Positions 17,397 through 25,271 of a stretch of 36,074 nt of DNA are shown here, in pieces. Each line of letters begins with the position of its first letter. Positions within the stretch are counted from its first letter, which is position 1. A program made the position numbers and the translations under genes. This stretch comes from Lysobacterales bacterium (GTDB lineage Bacteria; Pseudomonadota; Gammaproteobacteria; Xanthomonadales; SZUA-36): contig JANQPM010000117.1 in assembly GCA_028289465.1 (NCBI GenBank), positions 1 through 36,074 of the forward strand, written 5' to 3'. The notes under the pieces were generated by a model. It was not told the DNA's origin and ran no database searches. It saw only the letters and a list, made by a program, of their open reading frames with translations.

Positions 17397-17425
17397 TTTT
17401 TAGGGGATGTACCCCTAAAAATGGT
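17393..17425 (+). terminator. Perfect 14-bp hairpin overlapping the tRNA CCA end
   Basis: ACCATTTTTAGGGG (17393-17406), loop ATGTA, then the exact complement at 17412-17425. It begins inside the CCA end. There is no T-run directly after, so it may be a processing or 3'-protection structure; the likelier stop signal is the T6 run at 17506-17511. Confidence 0.5.
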
Positions 17426-17556
17426 AGTCCCTGCAGGGTTCGCTACTCCTGGGGTTTTCGAGTGGTTTGAGGTTTGACACTGCCTCGCAGGGGGCGCTCT
17501 CAGTCTTTTTTATTTCTGCTCCGCGCGACGCGATTCGAATCCTACACGGCCCACCA

Positions 17557-17586
17557 ATTTTTCGGGGGTTCCACCCCCCAAAAAAT
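17557..17586 (+). other. Second-unit hairpin after the duplicated tRNA end
   Basis: ATTTTTCGGGGG pairs with the C6-A6-T tract at 17574-17586 with one mismatch around a TTCCA loop. It has the same position as the first-unit hairpin but a different sequence, so pairing is kept while bases changed. Confidence 0.6.
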
Positions 17587-17700
17587 CAGTGAGCCGTGCA
17601 GCATCCACCACTCTTGGGTTTTCTGACGATTTGAGGTTTGACACTACCTCGCAGGGGACGCTCTCAGTCTTTCTTACTCTCGTTCAGCGCGATGTGACGC

Positions 17701-17859
17701 GAATGGTGTGTGATCCACTCATTTTCTGGTGCTTGTCCCCAAATGTTTCTCAAGCCCTGTAGAATTCGCGGCCATGGATATGGTTTGCGTGGTTTTGATC
17801 GAGTATTGCCGGTCGGCGGTATGTAGCCCTTATCATTGGTGTACGGCGAAGGGCGCGTA
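17701..17859. other. Remaining gap before hrpA
   Basis: The tRNA-hrpA gap is 463 bp in total. The repeats described above occupy its first 300 bases. The last 160 bases hold a TAGAAT -10-like hexamer at about 17760 that could drive hrpA, without a good -35 at standard spacing. I see no gene in it. Confidence 0.35.
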
Positions 17860-20800
17860 GTGGAGATCAAAGAGGCATTGGCGGATATCGAAGGCCGGTT
17901 GTCGGAGCTGCCGGCAAGCGAGTCCGCATATTGCCGTAAGCGGTTGAGATTGATCAAGAAATCAAGATCGTCGAAAAAGCAGCTTCGTTATCTTAGCGAA
18001 CTTCAGAAAACCGCTGAGCGAGGACTGGCGCAAGTACGCCGGCGCCGGGACGGGCTGCCGGCGGTCAGTTTTCCGCCTGAATTGCCGGTTTCCGGTCGGG
18101 TGAAGGAAATCCGCGCCGCGCTGCGGGGTCATCAGGTCATCATTCTGGCCGGCGAAACCGGTTCGGGGAAGTCGACCCAGATGCCGAAAATCTGCCTGGC
18201 AGAAGGGCTCGGCATTCGTGGCCAGATCGGCGTGACTCAGCCGCGCCGAATCGCGGCCCGCAGCGTTGCCGCAAGAGTGGCCGAGGAGTTGCAAACCGAG
18301 CTGGGTACAGCGGTCGGCTTTCAGGTCCGGTTTCAGGAAAAAGTCAGCCGGCAGAGTTATATCAAATTCATGACGGACGGCATTTTGCTGTCGGAGATCC
18401 AGCGCGATCCGCAGTTGACGGCCTACGATACGGTCATCATTGACGAAGCGCACGAGCGCAGCCTGAACATCGACTTTCTGCTCGGCTATTTGAAACGGCT
18501 ATTGCGCCGGCGGCCGGATCTGAAACTGATCGTGACATCGGCCACCATCGACACGGAAAAATTCTCCCGCCACTTTAACGCCGCACCGGTCATCGAAGTG
18601 TCGGGCCGGACCTATCCGGTGGATATCCGCTATATGCCGTTGCAGGTCGATGACCGGGATAAGGCGATGAATCAGGGAATATCGGATGCGATCGGGTCTC
18701 TGTCGAGAATCGATTCAGCGGGCGATATTCTGGTTTTTCTGCCCGGTGAGCGTGATATTCACGAGGCGAAGGCTTTTCTGGAAAAACGCGCACTGAAAAA
18801 TACCGAGGTGCTGCCGCTGTATGCGCGGCTGCCGGCAAAGGCCCAACACCGGATTTTTCATCCGGGCCGGCAACGAAGGATTATTTTATCGACCAATGTT
18901 GCCGAAACCTCGCTGACCGTGCCCCGGATTCGGTTTGTCATCGACGCCGGAACCGCGCGTATCAGCCGCTACTCTCATCGCAGCCGCGTTCAGCGGCTGC
19001 CGATAGAGCCGATCTCGCGGGCCAGTGCCGACCAGCGGGCAGGGCGCTGCGGCCGTCTCGGTCCGGGTACCTGTGTGCGACTGTACAGCGAGGCAGATTA
19101 CTCGCTGCGGCCCGAGTTTACCGAACCGGAAATTCTGCGGACGTCGCTGGCAACGGTTATTTTGTGTATGGCCAGCATGAATCTCGGTGCGATAGCGGAT
19201 TTTCCGTTCGTGGATCGTCCGCCGCCAAAAGCGGTTAATGACGCCTATCGCTTGCTGTTCGAGCTGCGTGCGATGGATGCAGACGGGCGGATTACCCCGC
19301 TGGGTCGCCGGCTGGCCCGATGGCCGGTGGATGTTCGTATCGGCCGCATGCTGCTGGCGGGCGAACGTCACGGTGCGTTGCGCGAATTGCTGATACTGGC
19401 GGCGGTGCTGAGTATTCAGGATCCGCGCGAACGGCCGGCCGAAGCCCGTCAGGCCGCGGACGAAGCGCACCGGCAGCATGCGGACCCGAAGTCGGACTTC
19501 GTCGCGCTGCTGAATTTATGGCGCTACCTCGAAACGCAACAGGACGCGTTGTCCGCCAGCCAGTTTCGAAAACTCTGCATGCGCGAGTTCCTGGCCTATC
19601 ATCGCGTACGGGAATGGCGCGATCTGTACCGCCAACTCAGGCGCTTTGCACAAGATGAGAAGCTGCCGTTGAACCGGCAGCCGGCCGACTACGATGCCAT
19701 TCACCGATCGTTGCTAAGCGGTCTTCTGAGTCATATTGGCCGCAAAGACGAGGATCAGGCCTATGCCGGGGCCAAATCGCGCAAGTTTCACGTTTTTCCG
19801 GGCTCAGGTTTATTCAAGCATCAGCCAAAATGGCTGATGTCGGCTGAACTGGTGGAGACCAGCCGCCTGTTTGCCCGCACCAATGCCGCGATCCGGCCTG
19901 AGTGGCTGGAACTGCTCGCCGGGCATCTGGTCAGGCGCCACCACTTCGATCCGCACTGGTCTGTCCGGCGCGGCAAGGTGCTGGCCAGCGAGCAGGTCAC
20001 GCTCTACGGCCTGGTGATTGTCGAAAAACGCCGGGTCGACTACTCGGCGATACAGGCGGTTGACGCCCGCGAGATTTTCATCCGCGACGGACTGGTTCCC
20101 GGTACGCTGGCCGGGCACTATGCATTTGTCGACCACAACCGGCGCCAGGTGGAACAAGTCATGCAGTTGGAGCACAAACGGCGGCGCCACGATGTCATGG
20201 TTCGCGATGCATTGCTGCAGCGGTTCTTCGATGATCGTCTGCCCGCTGATGTCTGCTCTGAGAAAGCCTTGAAAGCCTGGCTGACCGCCGAGCCGGATGC
20301 CGTGCAGCGATTGTGCTACTCCGATGATCTGCTGATTCGCGATGATGCCGAATCCACGCCGGATCGTGACTATCCCGGTCATTTGTCGATCGACGGGCGG
20401 GAGTTTCCGTTAAGTTATCGTTTCGAGCCCGCGGCCGAAGATGATGGTATCAGCCTGGATACGCCGCTCGAACTGCTGAATCTACTGTCCGCGGAGCAAT
20501 TGAGCTGGCTGGTACCGGGCATGCTGGAAGAGAAGATCAGCGCGCTGATCCAGTCTTTACCAAAGCCGCTGCGCCGGCCGCTGACACCGGCCTCGCAATT
20601 CGCCCGCCGGTTTGCCGATTCGTTGTCTTATTCGCCCGAACAGCCTCCGCAGGTTTCGCTGGCTCACGCGCTGAGTGGTTTTTTCCTCGACCGTCTTGGG
20701 CTTGAGATACCCGTGCCGCGTTGGAACGAAGCGAATCTGCCGGCGCATTTACGGCTGAATATTCGAGTATCGGACCCGAACGGCGCCCTGCTGGGCAGCA

Positions 20801-21726
20801 ACCGTGATCTGACCGCATTAAAAGCGCAGTTTGGCAGCCGGGCCAGACGCCATTTCATGAACAGCGCCGGGGCCGACTGGCGCCAGGACGGGCTTTCGAC
20901 CTGGTCTGTCGGCAGCCTGCCTGAATCGGTCAGGACAGCCGCCGGTGTTGAAGCCTATCCGGCGCTGGTCGATCGAAAGACGTCGGTCAGCCTGCGCTTG
21001 TACGATGACCGGTCGGAAGCCGCCTATGCGCACCGCGCCGGCTTGCAGCGTCTGTTGTTGCTGGATTTGGCCGATAAAGCGCGTTATGCAGCAAAAAATA
21101 GCGGTCTCCGCAAAGCCACGCTGATGCGCTGGCAGTCGATTGGGGCTGCAACACGGCTGACCACCGACCTGATCGAAAGTTGTCTGGCGGATATTATCGG
21201 CGATTTACCGGACGTTCGTTCGGAAGACCAATATTCGGCGCTGCGGGACGAGGTCAGACAGCGCTGGCTGGCTGCATGCCAGCGCAAGGCCGGCGTGCTG
21301 AATCAAATACTGGAAACCCGTGCCGGCATCGTTACAGCGCTGCGCCGGAAATCATTGGCCTCGGCGCTGGCCGAGGACGTTCAAACCCAACTGGACGATT
21401 TGATCTATGAGGGGTTTTTGAGTGACGTGCAGAATAGCCGGTTGGCGCATTACCCGCGCTATTTTCAGGCGATGCAGATTCGTCTGGACCGCGCGCGGCA
21501 GGATCCCCAAAAAGACGCGGCTCTGGCATCGCAGGTTGCGCCTTTCTGGAAGCGTTATCTGGACTGGCTGGAGCAGCGCAAACCGTATACCGTGGCCATG
21601 GACGCCTATCGCTGGCTGATCGAAGAGTTCCGCGTATCCCTGTTCGCGCAATCGCTGGGAACCGCCGATAAAGTGTCCGCGAAACGCCTGGAGCAGGCCT
21701 GGCGGCAGGTATTGGAAGAGGCTTGA
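17860..21726 (+). CDS. hrpA: ATP-dependent RNA helicase HrpA
   Basis: 1288-aa DEAH-box helicase. The GTG at 17860 is chosen because GAAGGG lies 6 bases upstream and the length then matches E. coli HrpA (1300 aa); in-frame TTG/GTG codons at 17836/17839 are alternatives. Walker A is GETGSGKST (98-106, Lys104), Walker B is DEAH (195-198), followed by SATID and the arginine-finger motif DQRAGRCGR. After the helicase core come the helicase-associated domain and OB-fold, then the long C-terminal DUF3418 region typical of HrpA. In E. coli HrpA has been linked to fimbrial mRNA processing and to resolving stalled ribosomes. Its stop overlaps the start of the next gene by three bases. Confidence 0.96.
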   Translation: MEIKEALADIEGRLSELPASESAYCRKRLRLIKKSRSSKKQLRYLSELQKTAERGLAQVRRRRDGLPAVSFPPELPVSGRVKEIRAALRGHQVIILAGETGSGKSTQMPKICLAEGLGIRGQIGVTQPRRIAARSVAARVAEELQTELGTAVGFQVRFQEKVSRQSYIKFMTDGILLSEIQRDPQLTAYDTVIIDEAHERSLNIDFLLGYLKRLLRRRPDLKLIVTSATIDTEKFSRHFNAAPVIEVSGRTYPVDIRYMPLQVDDRDKAMNQGISDAIGSLSRIDSAGDILVFLPGERDIHEAKAFLEKRALKNTEVLPLYARLPAKAQHRIFHPGRQRRIILSTNVAETSLTVPRIRFVIDAGTARISRYSHRSRVQRLPIEPISRASADQRAGRCGRLGPGTCVRLYSEADYSLRPEFTEPEILRTSLATVILCMASMNLGAIADFPFVDRPPPKAVNDAYRLLFELRAMDADGRITPLGRRLARWPVDVRIGRMLLAGERHGALRELLILAAVLSIQDPRERPAEARQAADEAHRQHADPKSDFVALLNLWRYLETQQDALSASQFRKLCMREFLAYHRVREWRDLYRQLRRFAQDEKLPLNRQPADYDAIHRSLLSGLLSHIGRKDEDQAYAGAKSRKFHVFPGSGLFKHQPKWLMSAELVETSRLFARTNAAIRPEWLELLAGHLVRRHHFDPHWSVRRGKVLASEQVTLYGLVIVEKRRVDYSAIQAVDAREIFIRDGLVPGTLAGHYAFVDHNRRQVEQVMQLEHKRRRHDVMVRDALLQRFFDDRLPADVCSEKALKAWLTAEPDAVQRLCYSDDLLIRDDAESTPDRDYPGHLSIDGREFPLSYRFEPAAEDDGISLDTPLELLNLLSAEQLSWLVPGMLEEKISALIQSLPKPLRRPLTPASQFARRFADSLSYSPEQPPQVSLAHALSGFFLDRLGLEIPVPRWNEANLPAHLRLNIRVSDPNGALLGSNRDLTALKAQFGSRARRHFMNSAGADWRQDGLSTWSVGSLPESVRTAAGVEAYPALVDRKTSVSLRLYDDRSEAAYAHRAGLQRLLLLDLADKARYAAKNSGLRKATLMRWQSIGAATRLTTDLIESCLADIIGDLPDVRSEDQYSALRDEVRQRWLAACQRKAGVLNQILETRAGIVTALRRKSLASALAEDVQTQLDDLIYEGFLSDVQNSRLAHYPRYFQAMQIRLDRARQDPQKDAALASQVAPFWKRYLDWLEQRKPYTVAMDAYRWLIEEFRVSLFAQSLGTADKVSAKRLEQAWRQVLEEA

Positions 21727-23054
21727 ACGCGCAGCGTCCGATAACCGACCGGGAAATCTGGCGTCTGGCCGGCCCGATTATTCTGTCCAATCTCAGCATT
21801 CCGCTGCTGGGTCTGGTCGATACCGTCGTTATGGGTTACCTGCCGGCCGCCCGGTATCTCGCCGCGGTGGGGCTGGGTGCGATGGTTTTCGGCTTTCTGT
21901 TCTGGGGCTTCGGCTTTCTGCGCATGGGCACCACCGGCCTGGTCGCGCAGTTCTGGGGTGCGGGTGATCACCGGCGTATCCGTGCAACCCTGCTCAGAGC
22001 TTCGGGACTGGCACTGGCCATCGCGACGGCTATCTTGCTGTTGCAACAGCCGATCTGGGTTTTGACCCTGAAGCTGCTGGATGCGGAACCGGAGGTGCTG
22101 GCGCTAACCGCCGACTATTTCTCGACCCGTATCTGGTCGGCTCCGGCGACTTTGCTGAATTATGCCCTGCTCGGGTGGTTTCTCGGCATGCAGAATACCC
22201 GTGCGTCGCTGGTATTGATGCTGACCGTCAACGGCATCAATATTCTGCTGGATATCTTTTTCGTCTGGGGCCTGGGCTGGTCCGTACGCGGTGTCGCGGC
22301 TGCGTCGGTGATCGGTGAATACTGCGGACTGCTGGTCGGGCTGTGGTGGGTTCGGCGGCTGGCCGGACCGGGTAGCTGGCCGCTGCGGCAGTTCTTCAAT
22401 CCGGCGGCCTGGCGGCGCCTGCTGCAGGTCAACGGCGATATCATGATTCGAACCTTCTGCCTGATGTTCGCTTTTGCGTTCTTTACCCGCCAGGGCGGCG
22501 CGCAAGGTCAGTTGATCCTCGCGGCCAATACCGTGCTGATGAACTTTCAGAATATGATGGCCTACGGCCTGGATGGCTTTGCGCATGCAGCCGAAGCGCT
22601 GGTGGGCCGGACTGTCGGCGCAAGGGACCGGCAACGCTTGCAGCATGCGTTGCGGCTGACGGCCAAATGGTCGGCACTGTGTGCAGCGGCGGTGGTATTG
22701 ATCTACGCGGCGGGCGGCCGCTGGATGATCGACGCGATGACCGGTCTGGCCGATGTGGAGCAGGCCGCGACCCGCTATCTGCCGTGGCTGGTGGTATCGC
22801 CGCTGCTGTCCGTCTGGTCGTTCTGGCTGGACGGTGTGCTGATCGGTGCGACACGCACTCGAAGCATGCGCAATACCATGCTGATTTCGGTGCTGGCGGT
22901 TTATCTGCCGGTCTGGTGGCTGAGCCGGCCGCTGGGCAATCACGGGCTGTGGCTGGCGTTGATGACATTCATGCTGGCGCGCGCTGTCACCATGGCCATC
23001 GCATTGAAACGGCGGCCGCTGGCGGACCGGATGTGGACCGCCGACGATAGATGA
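21723..23054 (+). CDS. MATE family efflux transporter (DinF-like)
   Basis: 443-aa inner-membrane transporter with about twelve hydrophobic helices. The N-terminus REIWRLAGPIILSNLSIPLLGLVDTVVMG is the DinF-subgroup MATE signature, and the second half contains the matching repeat around LDGFAHAAEALVGRTVGARD. Such proteins export cationic or other toxic compounds using Na+ or H+. The start is TTG, overlapping the hrpA stop as TTGA and preceded by GGAAGAGG; no later start keeps the conserved first helix. Overlap suggests co-translation with hrpA. Confidence 0.9.
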   Translation: MNAQRPITDREIWRLAGPIILSNLSIPLLGLVDTVVMGYLPAARYLAAVGLGAMVFGFLFWGFGFLRMGTTGLVAQFWGAGDHRRIRATLLRASGLALAIATAILLLQQPIWVLTLKLLDAEPEVLALTADYFSTRIWSAPATLLNYALLGWFLGMQNTRASLVLMLTVNGINILLDIFFVWGLGWSVRGVAAASVIGEYCGLLVGLWWVRRLAGPGSWPLRQFFNPAAWRRLLQVNGDIMIRTFCLMFAFAFFTRQGGAQGQLILAANTVLMNFQNMMAYGLDGFAHAAEALVGRTVGARDRQRLQHALRLTAKWSALCAAAVVLIYAAGGRWMIDAMTGLADVEQAATRYLPWLVVSPLLSVWSFWLDGVLIGATRTRSMRNTMLISVLAVYLPVWWLSRPLGNHGLWLALMTFMLARAVTMAIALKRRPLADRMWTADDR

Positions 23055-23117
23055 TGCAATCGGTTCTGGCTTAAAATAGGCGGATATTTCTGATGGCCAC
23101 CGCTGCCCGCAGGTTTC

Positions 23118-25271
23118 ATGGATCAACAAGTTGCCGATATCCAAGACCGGTTACAGGCCTACCAGGTATCGGTAGGCCTGGACGCCGATAACCGCCGCAC
23201 TCGGCAGTATCGCGATATCTTCGATGCGGCGCTGGCAGCCTGCGAGGTCCGGCCGGCAAGCCTGGCCTATCTGTCCGAGTTTCTCGGCGTATTGGGCCGC
23301 CTGTCGCCCGATCCGATTACGCTGTCCAGTGCGCTGTGGTTTGTTCCGCACGTGCTGGCCGGTGTCGATATTCCCGACCGGCTGCCGCCCAAGGTGCAGC
23401 ACCAGTTGACCGAACTGCTTAAACTGCATCGGCTGGAAACCGAGCGCCTGGACAATCCGACCAAGGCCAGCGCCGAAGGCTTAAGGCGGCTGCTGCTGGC
23501 CCTGGTAGAAGATGTGCGTGTCGTGCTGATCGCGCTGGCGTGGCAGCTTGTCCAGCTTCGAATGACGCCGGCATCGGCGACTGCCGAACGTCGCCGGCTG
23601 GCCGAGGAAACCCTGCTGATTCATGCGCCGCTCGCGAACCGCCTCGGGGTCTGGCAACTGAAATGGGAACTGGAAGACCTGGCATTTCGCTACCTGCATC
23701 CGGAGGAATATCGGCGTATCGCATCGCTGGTGGCCGAACGCCGCCAGGACCGGGAGCGCTTTATCGAACGGTTTCTCGCGGAGTTGCGAGAGGTGCTGCA
23801 GAAGGCCGGCATCAAGGCCGAGGTCAAAGGACGGCCAAAGCACATGTACAGCATCTGGCGCAAGATGCAGCGCAAAGGCCTGGATTATCACGAACTCTAC
23901 GATGTACGCGCGGTACGGGTGCTGGTCGACGATCTGTCGGACTGTTATACCGTGCTCGGACTGGTCCATACGCGCTGGCAGCCGGTGCCGGGTGAATTCG
24001 ACGACTACATCACAACGCCGAAAGGCAATATGTACCAATCGCTGCATACCGCGGTGGTCGGTAAGCAGGGCAAGTCTGTAGAGGTACAGATTCGGACCTG
24101 GAAAATGCATGAACATGCCGAACTCGGGGTCGCCGCGCACTGGCGCTACAAGGAAGGCGGGCCTCACGATCCGGGCTTCGACCGCAAGGTGATTGTGATG
24201 CGGCAGTTGATGGAATCCGGTGACGATGCGCTGGACGATGCCAGCCTGCTGGACAGCTTTCAAAACGCGACCAGCGAAGACCGTGTCTACGCGCTGACAC
24301 CGAATGGCGATGTGATCGATTTACCGTCCGGCGCGACGGTGCTGGATTTCGCCTACCATGTGCATACCGAAGTCGGCCACCGTTGCCGAGGTGCGAAAAT
24401 CAACGGTCGTATAGTGCAGTTGACCCAGATGGTAAACACCGGCGACCGGGTACAGATTCTGACCGGCAAGCATCCGCAGCCGAGCCGCGACTGGCTCAAT
24501 CCGAAACTGGGCTATATCAAAGGTGCCCGGGCAAGGGCCAAGGTGCGCTCCTGGTTTCGCAAAGAACACTACGACGAAAACCTGCAGGCCGGCCGCGAAG
24601 TCCTGGAGAACGAGCTCGGCCGTCTCGGCCTGCCGACAGACATACCCGAAGCGGTATTGGAGCGCTATCACTACGGTCGTAAAGAAGAGCTGTACGTCGC
24701 GATCGGCAATGGCGATTTGACCGTTACCCAGGTAGTGCATGCGCTGGAGCGTGTGCTGCGGCCCGAAACGATACCGCTGGCCACGGAAAAGCGCCGCCGC
24801 AAACCGAAGCCGGCCAGGCCGGGCGCCGACGATATCGTGATCGAGGGCATCGGCAATCTGATGACCAGCATCGCCCGCTGCTGCCAGCCGGTGCCGGGAG
24901 ATCCGATTCAGGGCTATATCACCAGAGGTCGCGGCGTCAGCATCCACCGGCGGGATTGCAAGCATTTGCTGAATCTGCAGAATACCGGTCCGCAGCGGGT
25001 TATCGAGGTAAACTGGGGCGTTCCGCAGCACGAATACCCGGTGCAATTGCAGATCATTGCATTTGACCGCAAGGCACTGATCAAGGACATTTCAACGGTG
25101 CTCGCGGCCGATAATATCAGCGTGATGGAAATGAACAGCCAGGTGAACCAGGCAACCGACGAAGTGCGCTTGAACCTGACTGTACGGATTCGGAATTTCG
25201 CACAGTTGAACGATTTGCTGTCGCGTTTGAACGCGGTGGCGAACGTTCGGGAAGCAAAGCGGGTGAGCTAG
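23118..25271 (+). CDS. relA: (p)ppGpp synthetase RelA
   Basis: 717-aa ribosome-associated alarmone synthetase that makes (p)ppGpp on amino-acid starvation. The N-terminal hydrolase-like domain (~25-190) lacks the HD metal motif: the corresponding stretch reads ALWFVPHVLAG, so hydrolysis is not expected. The synthetase domain has EFDD at 293-296 in place of the RxKD of bifunctional Rel/SpoT, the hallmark of RelA, followed by DYITTPKGNMYQSLHT. A TGS domain starts near VYALTPNGDVIDLPSG. The zinc-finger/CC region includes ARCCQPVPGD and HRRDCKHL, and a C-terminal ACT domain ends the protein. AGG lies 5 bases before the ATG. Its stop shares CTAG with the convergent gene. Confidence 0.96.
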   Translation: MDQQVADIQDRLQAYQVSVGLDADNRRTRQYRDIFDAALAACEVRPASLAYLSEFLGVLGRLSPDPITLSSALWFVPHVLAGVDIPDRLPPKVQHQLTELLKLHRLETERLDNPTKASAEGLRRLLLALVEDVRVVLIALAWQLVQLRMTPASATAERRRLAEETLLIHAPLANRLGVWQLKWELEDLAFRYLHPEEYRRIASLVAERRQDRERFIERFLAELREVLQKAGIKAEVKGRPKHMYSIWRKMQRKGLDYHELYDVRAVRVLVDDLSDCYTVLGLVHTRWQPVPGEFDDYITTPKGNMYQSLHTAVVGKQGKSVEVQIRTWKMHEHAELGVAAHWRYKEGGPHDPGFDRKVIVMRQLMESGDDALDDASLLDSFQNATSEDRVYALTPNGDVIDLPSGATVLDFAYHVHTEVGHRCRGAKINGRIVQLTQMVNTGDRVQILTGKHPQPSRDWLNPKLGYIKGARARAKVRSWFRKEHYDENLQAGREVLENELGRLGLPTDIPEAVLERYHYGRKEELYVAIGNGDLTVTQVVHALERVLRPETIPLATEKRRRKPKPARPGADDIVIEGIGNLMTSIARCCQPVPGDPIQGYITRGRGVSIHRRDCKHLLNLQNTGPQRVIEVNWGVPQHEYPVQLQIIAFDRKALIKDISTVLAADNISVMEMNSQVNQATDEVRLNLTVRIRNFAQLNDLLSRLNAVANVREAKRVS

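Larger units (their letters stand above)
17373..17700 (+). repeat. Tandem duplication of the tRNA-Lys 3' end plus downstream flank (unit ~160 bp)
   Basis: The last 23 bases of the tRNA (17374-17396) recur exactly at 17534-17556, including CCA. The flanks after both copies also align: each has a G-rich/C-rich hairpin directly after CCA, then a conserved tract containing GAGGTTTGACACT, CCTCGCAGGGG and CGCTCTCAGTCTTT (17470-17511 and 17634-17674), and ends in GACGCG. The period is 160 at the tRNA end and 164 further on. The 5' half of the tRNA is not duplicated, so the second unit cannot give a tRNA. This resembles the repeat organisation downstream of E. coli tyrT. Confidence 0.88.

Noticed and set aside
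17474-17511. Promoter from the perfect TTGACA in the tRNA repeat unit
   Set aside because: No -10 hexamer lies at 16-18 bp; the equivalent site in unit 2 also lacks one.
17374-17556. attL/attR of an integrative element at tRNA-Lys
   Set aside because: Only 137 bp lie between the two tRNA ends, no integrase is present, and flanks after both copies are homologous, so this is a tandem duplication. A scar of a lost element cannot be excluded.
23118-25271. SpoT or bifunctional Rel
   Set aside because: The HD motif is missing and the synthetase motif is EFDD, not RxKD; both point to RelA.
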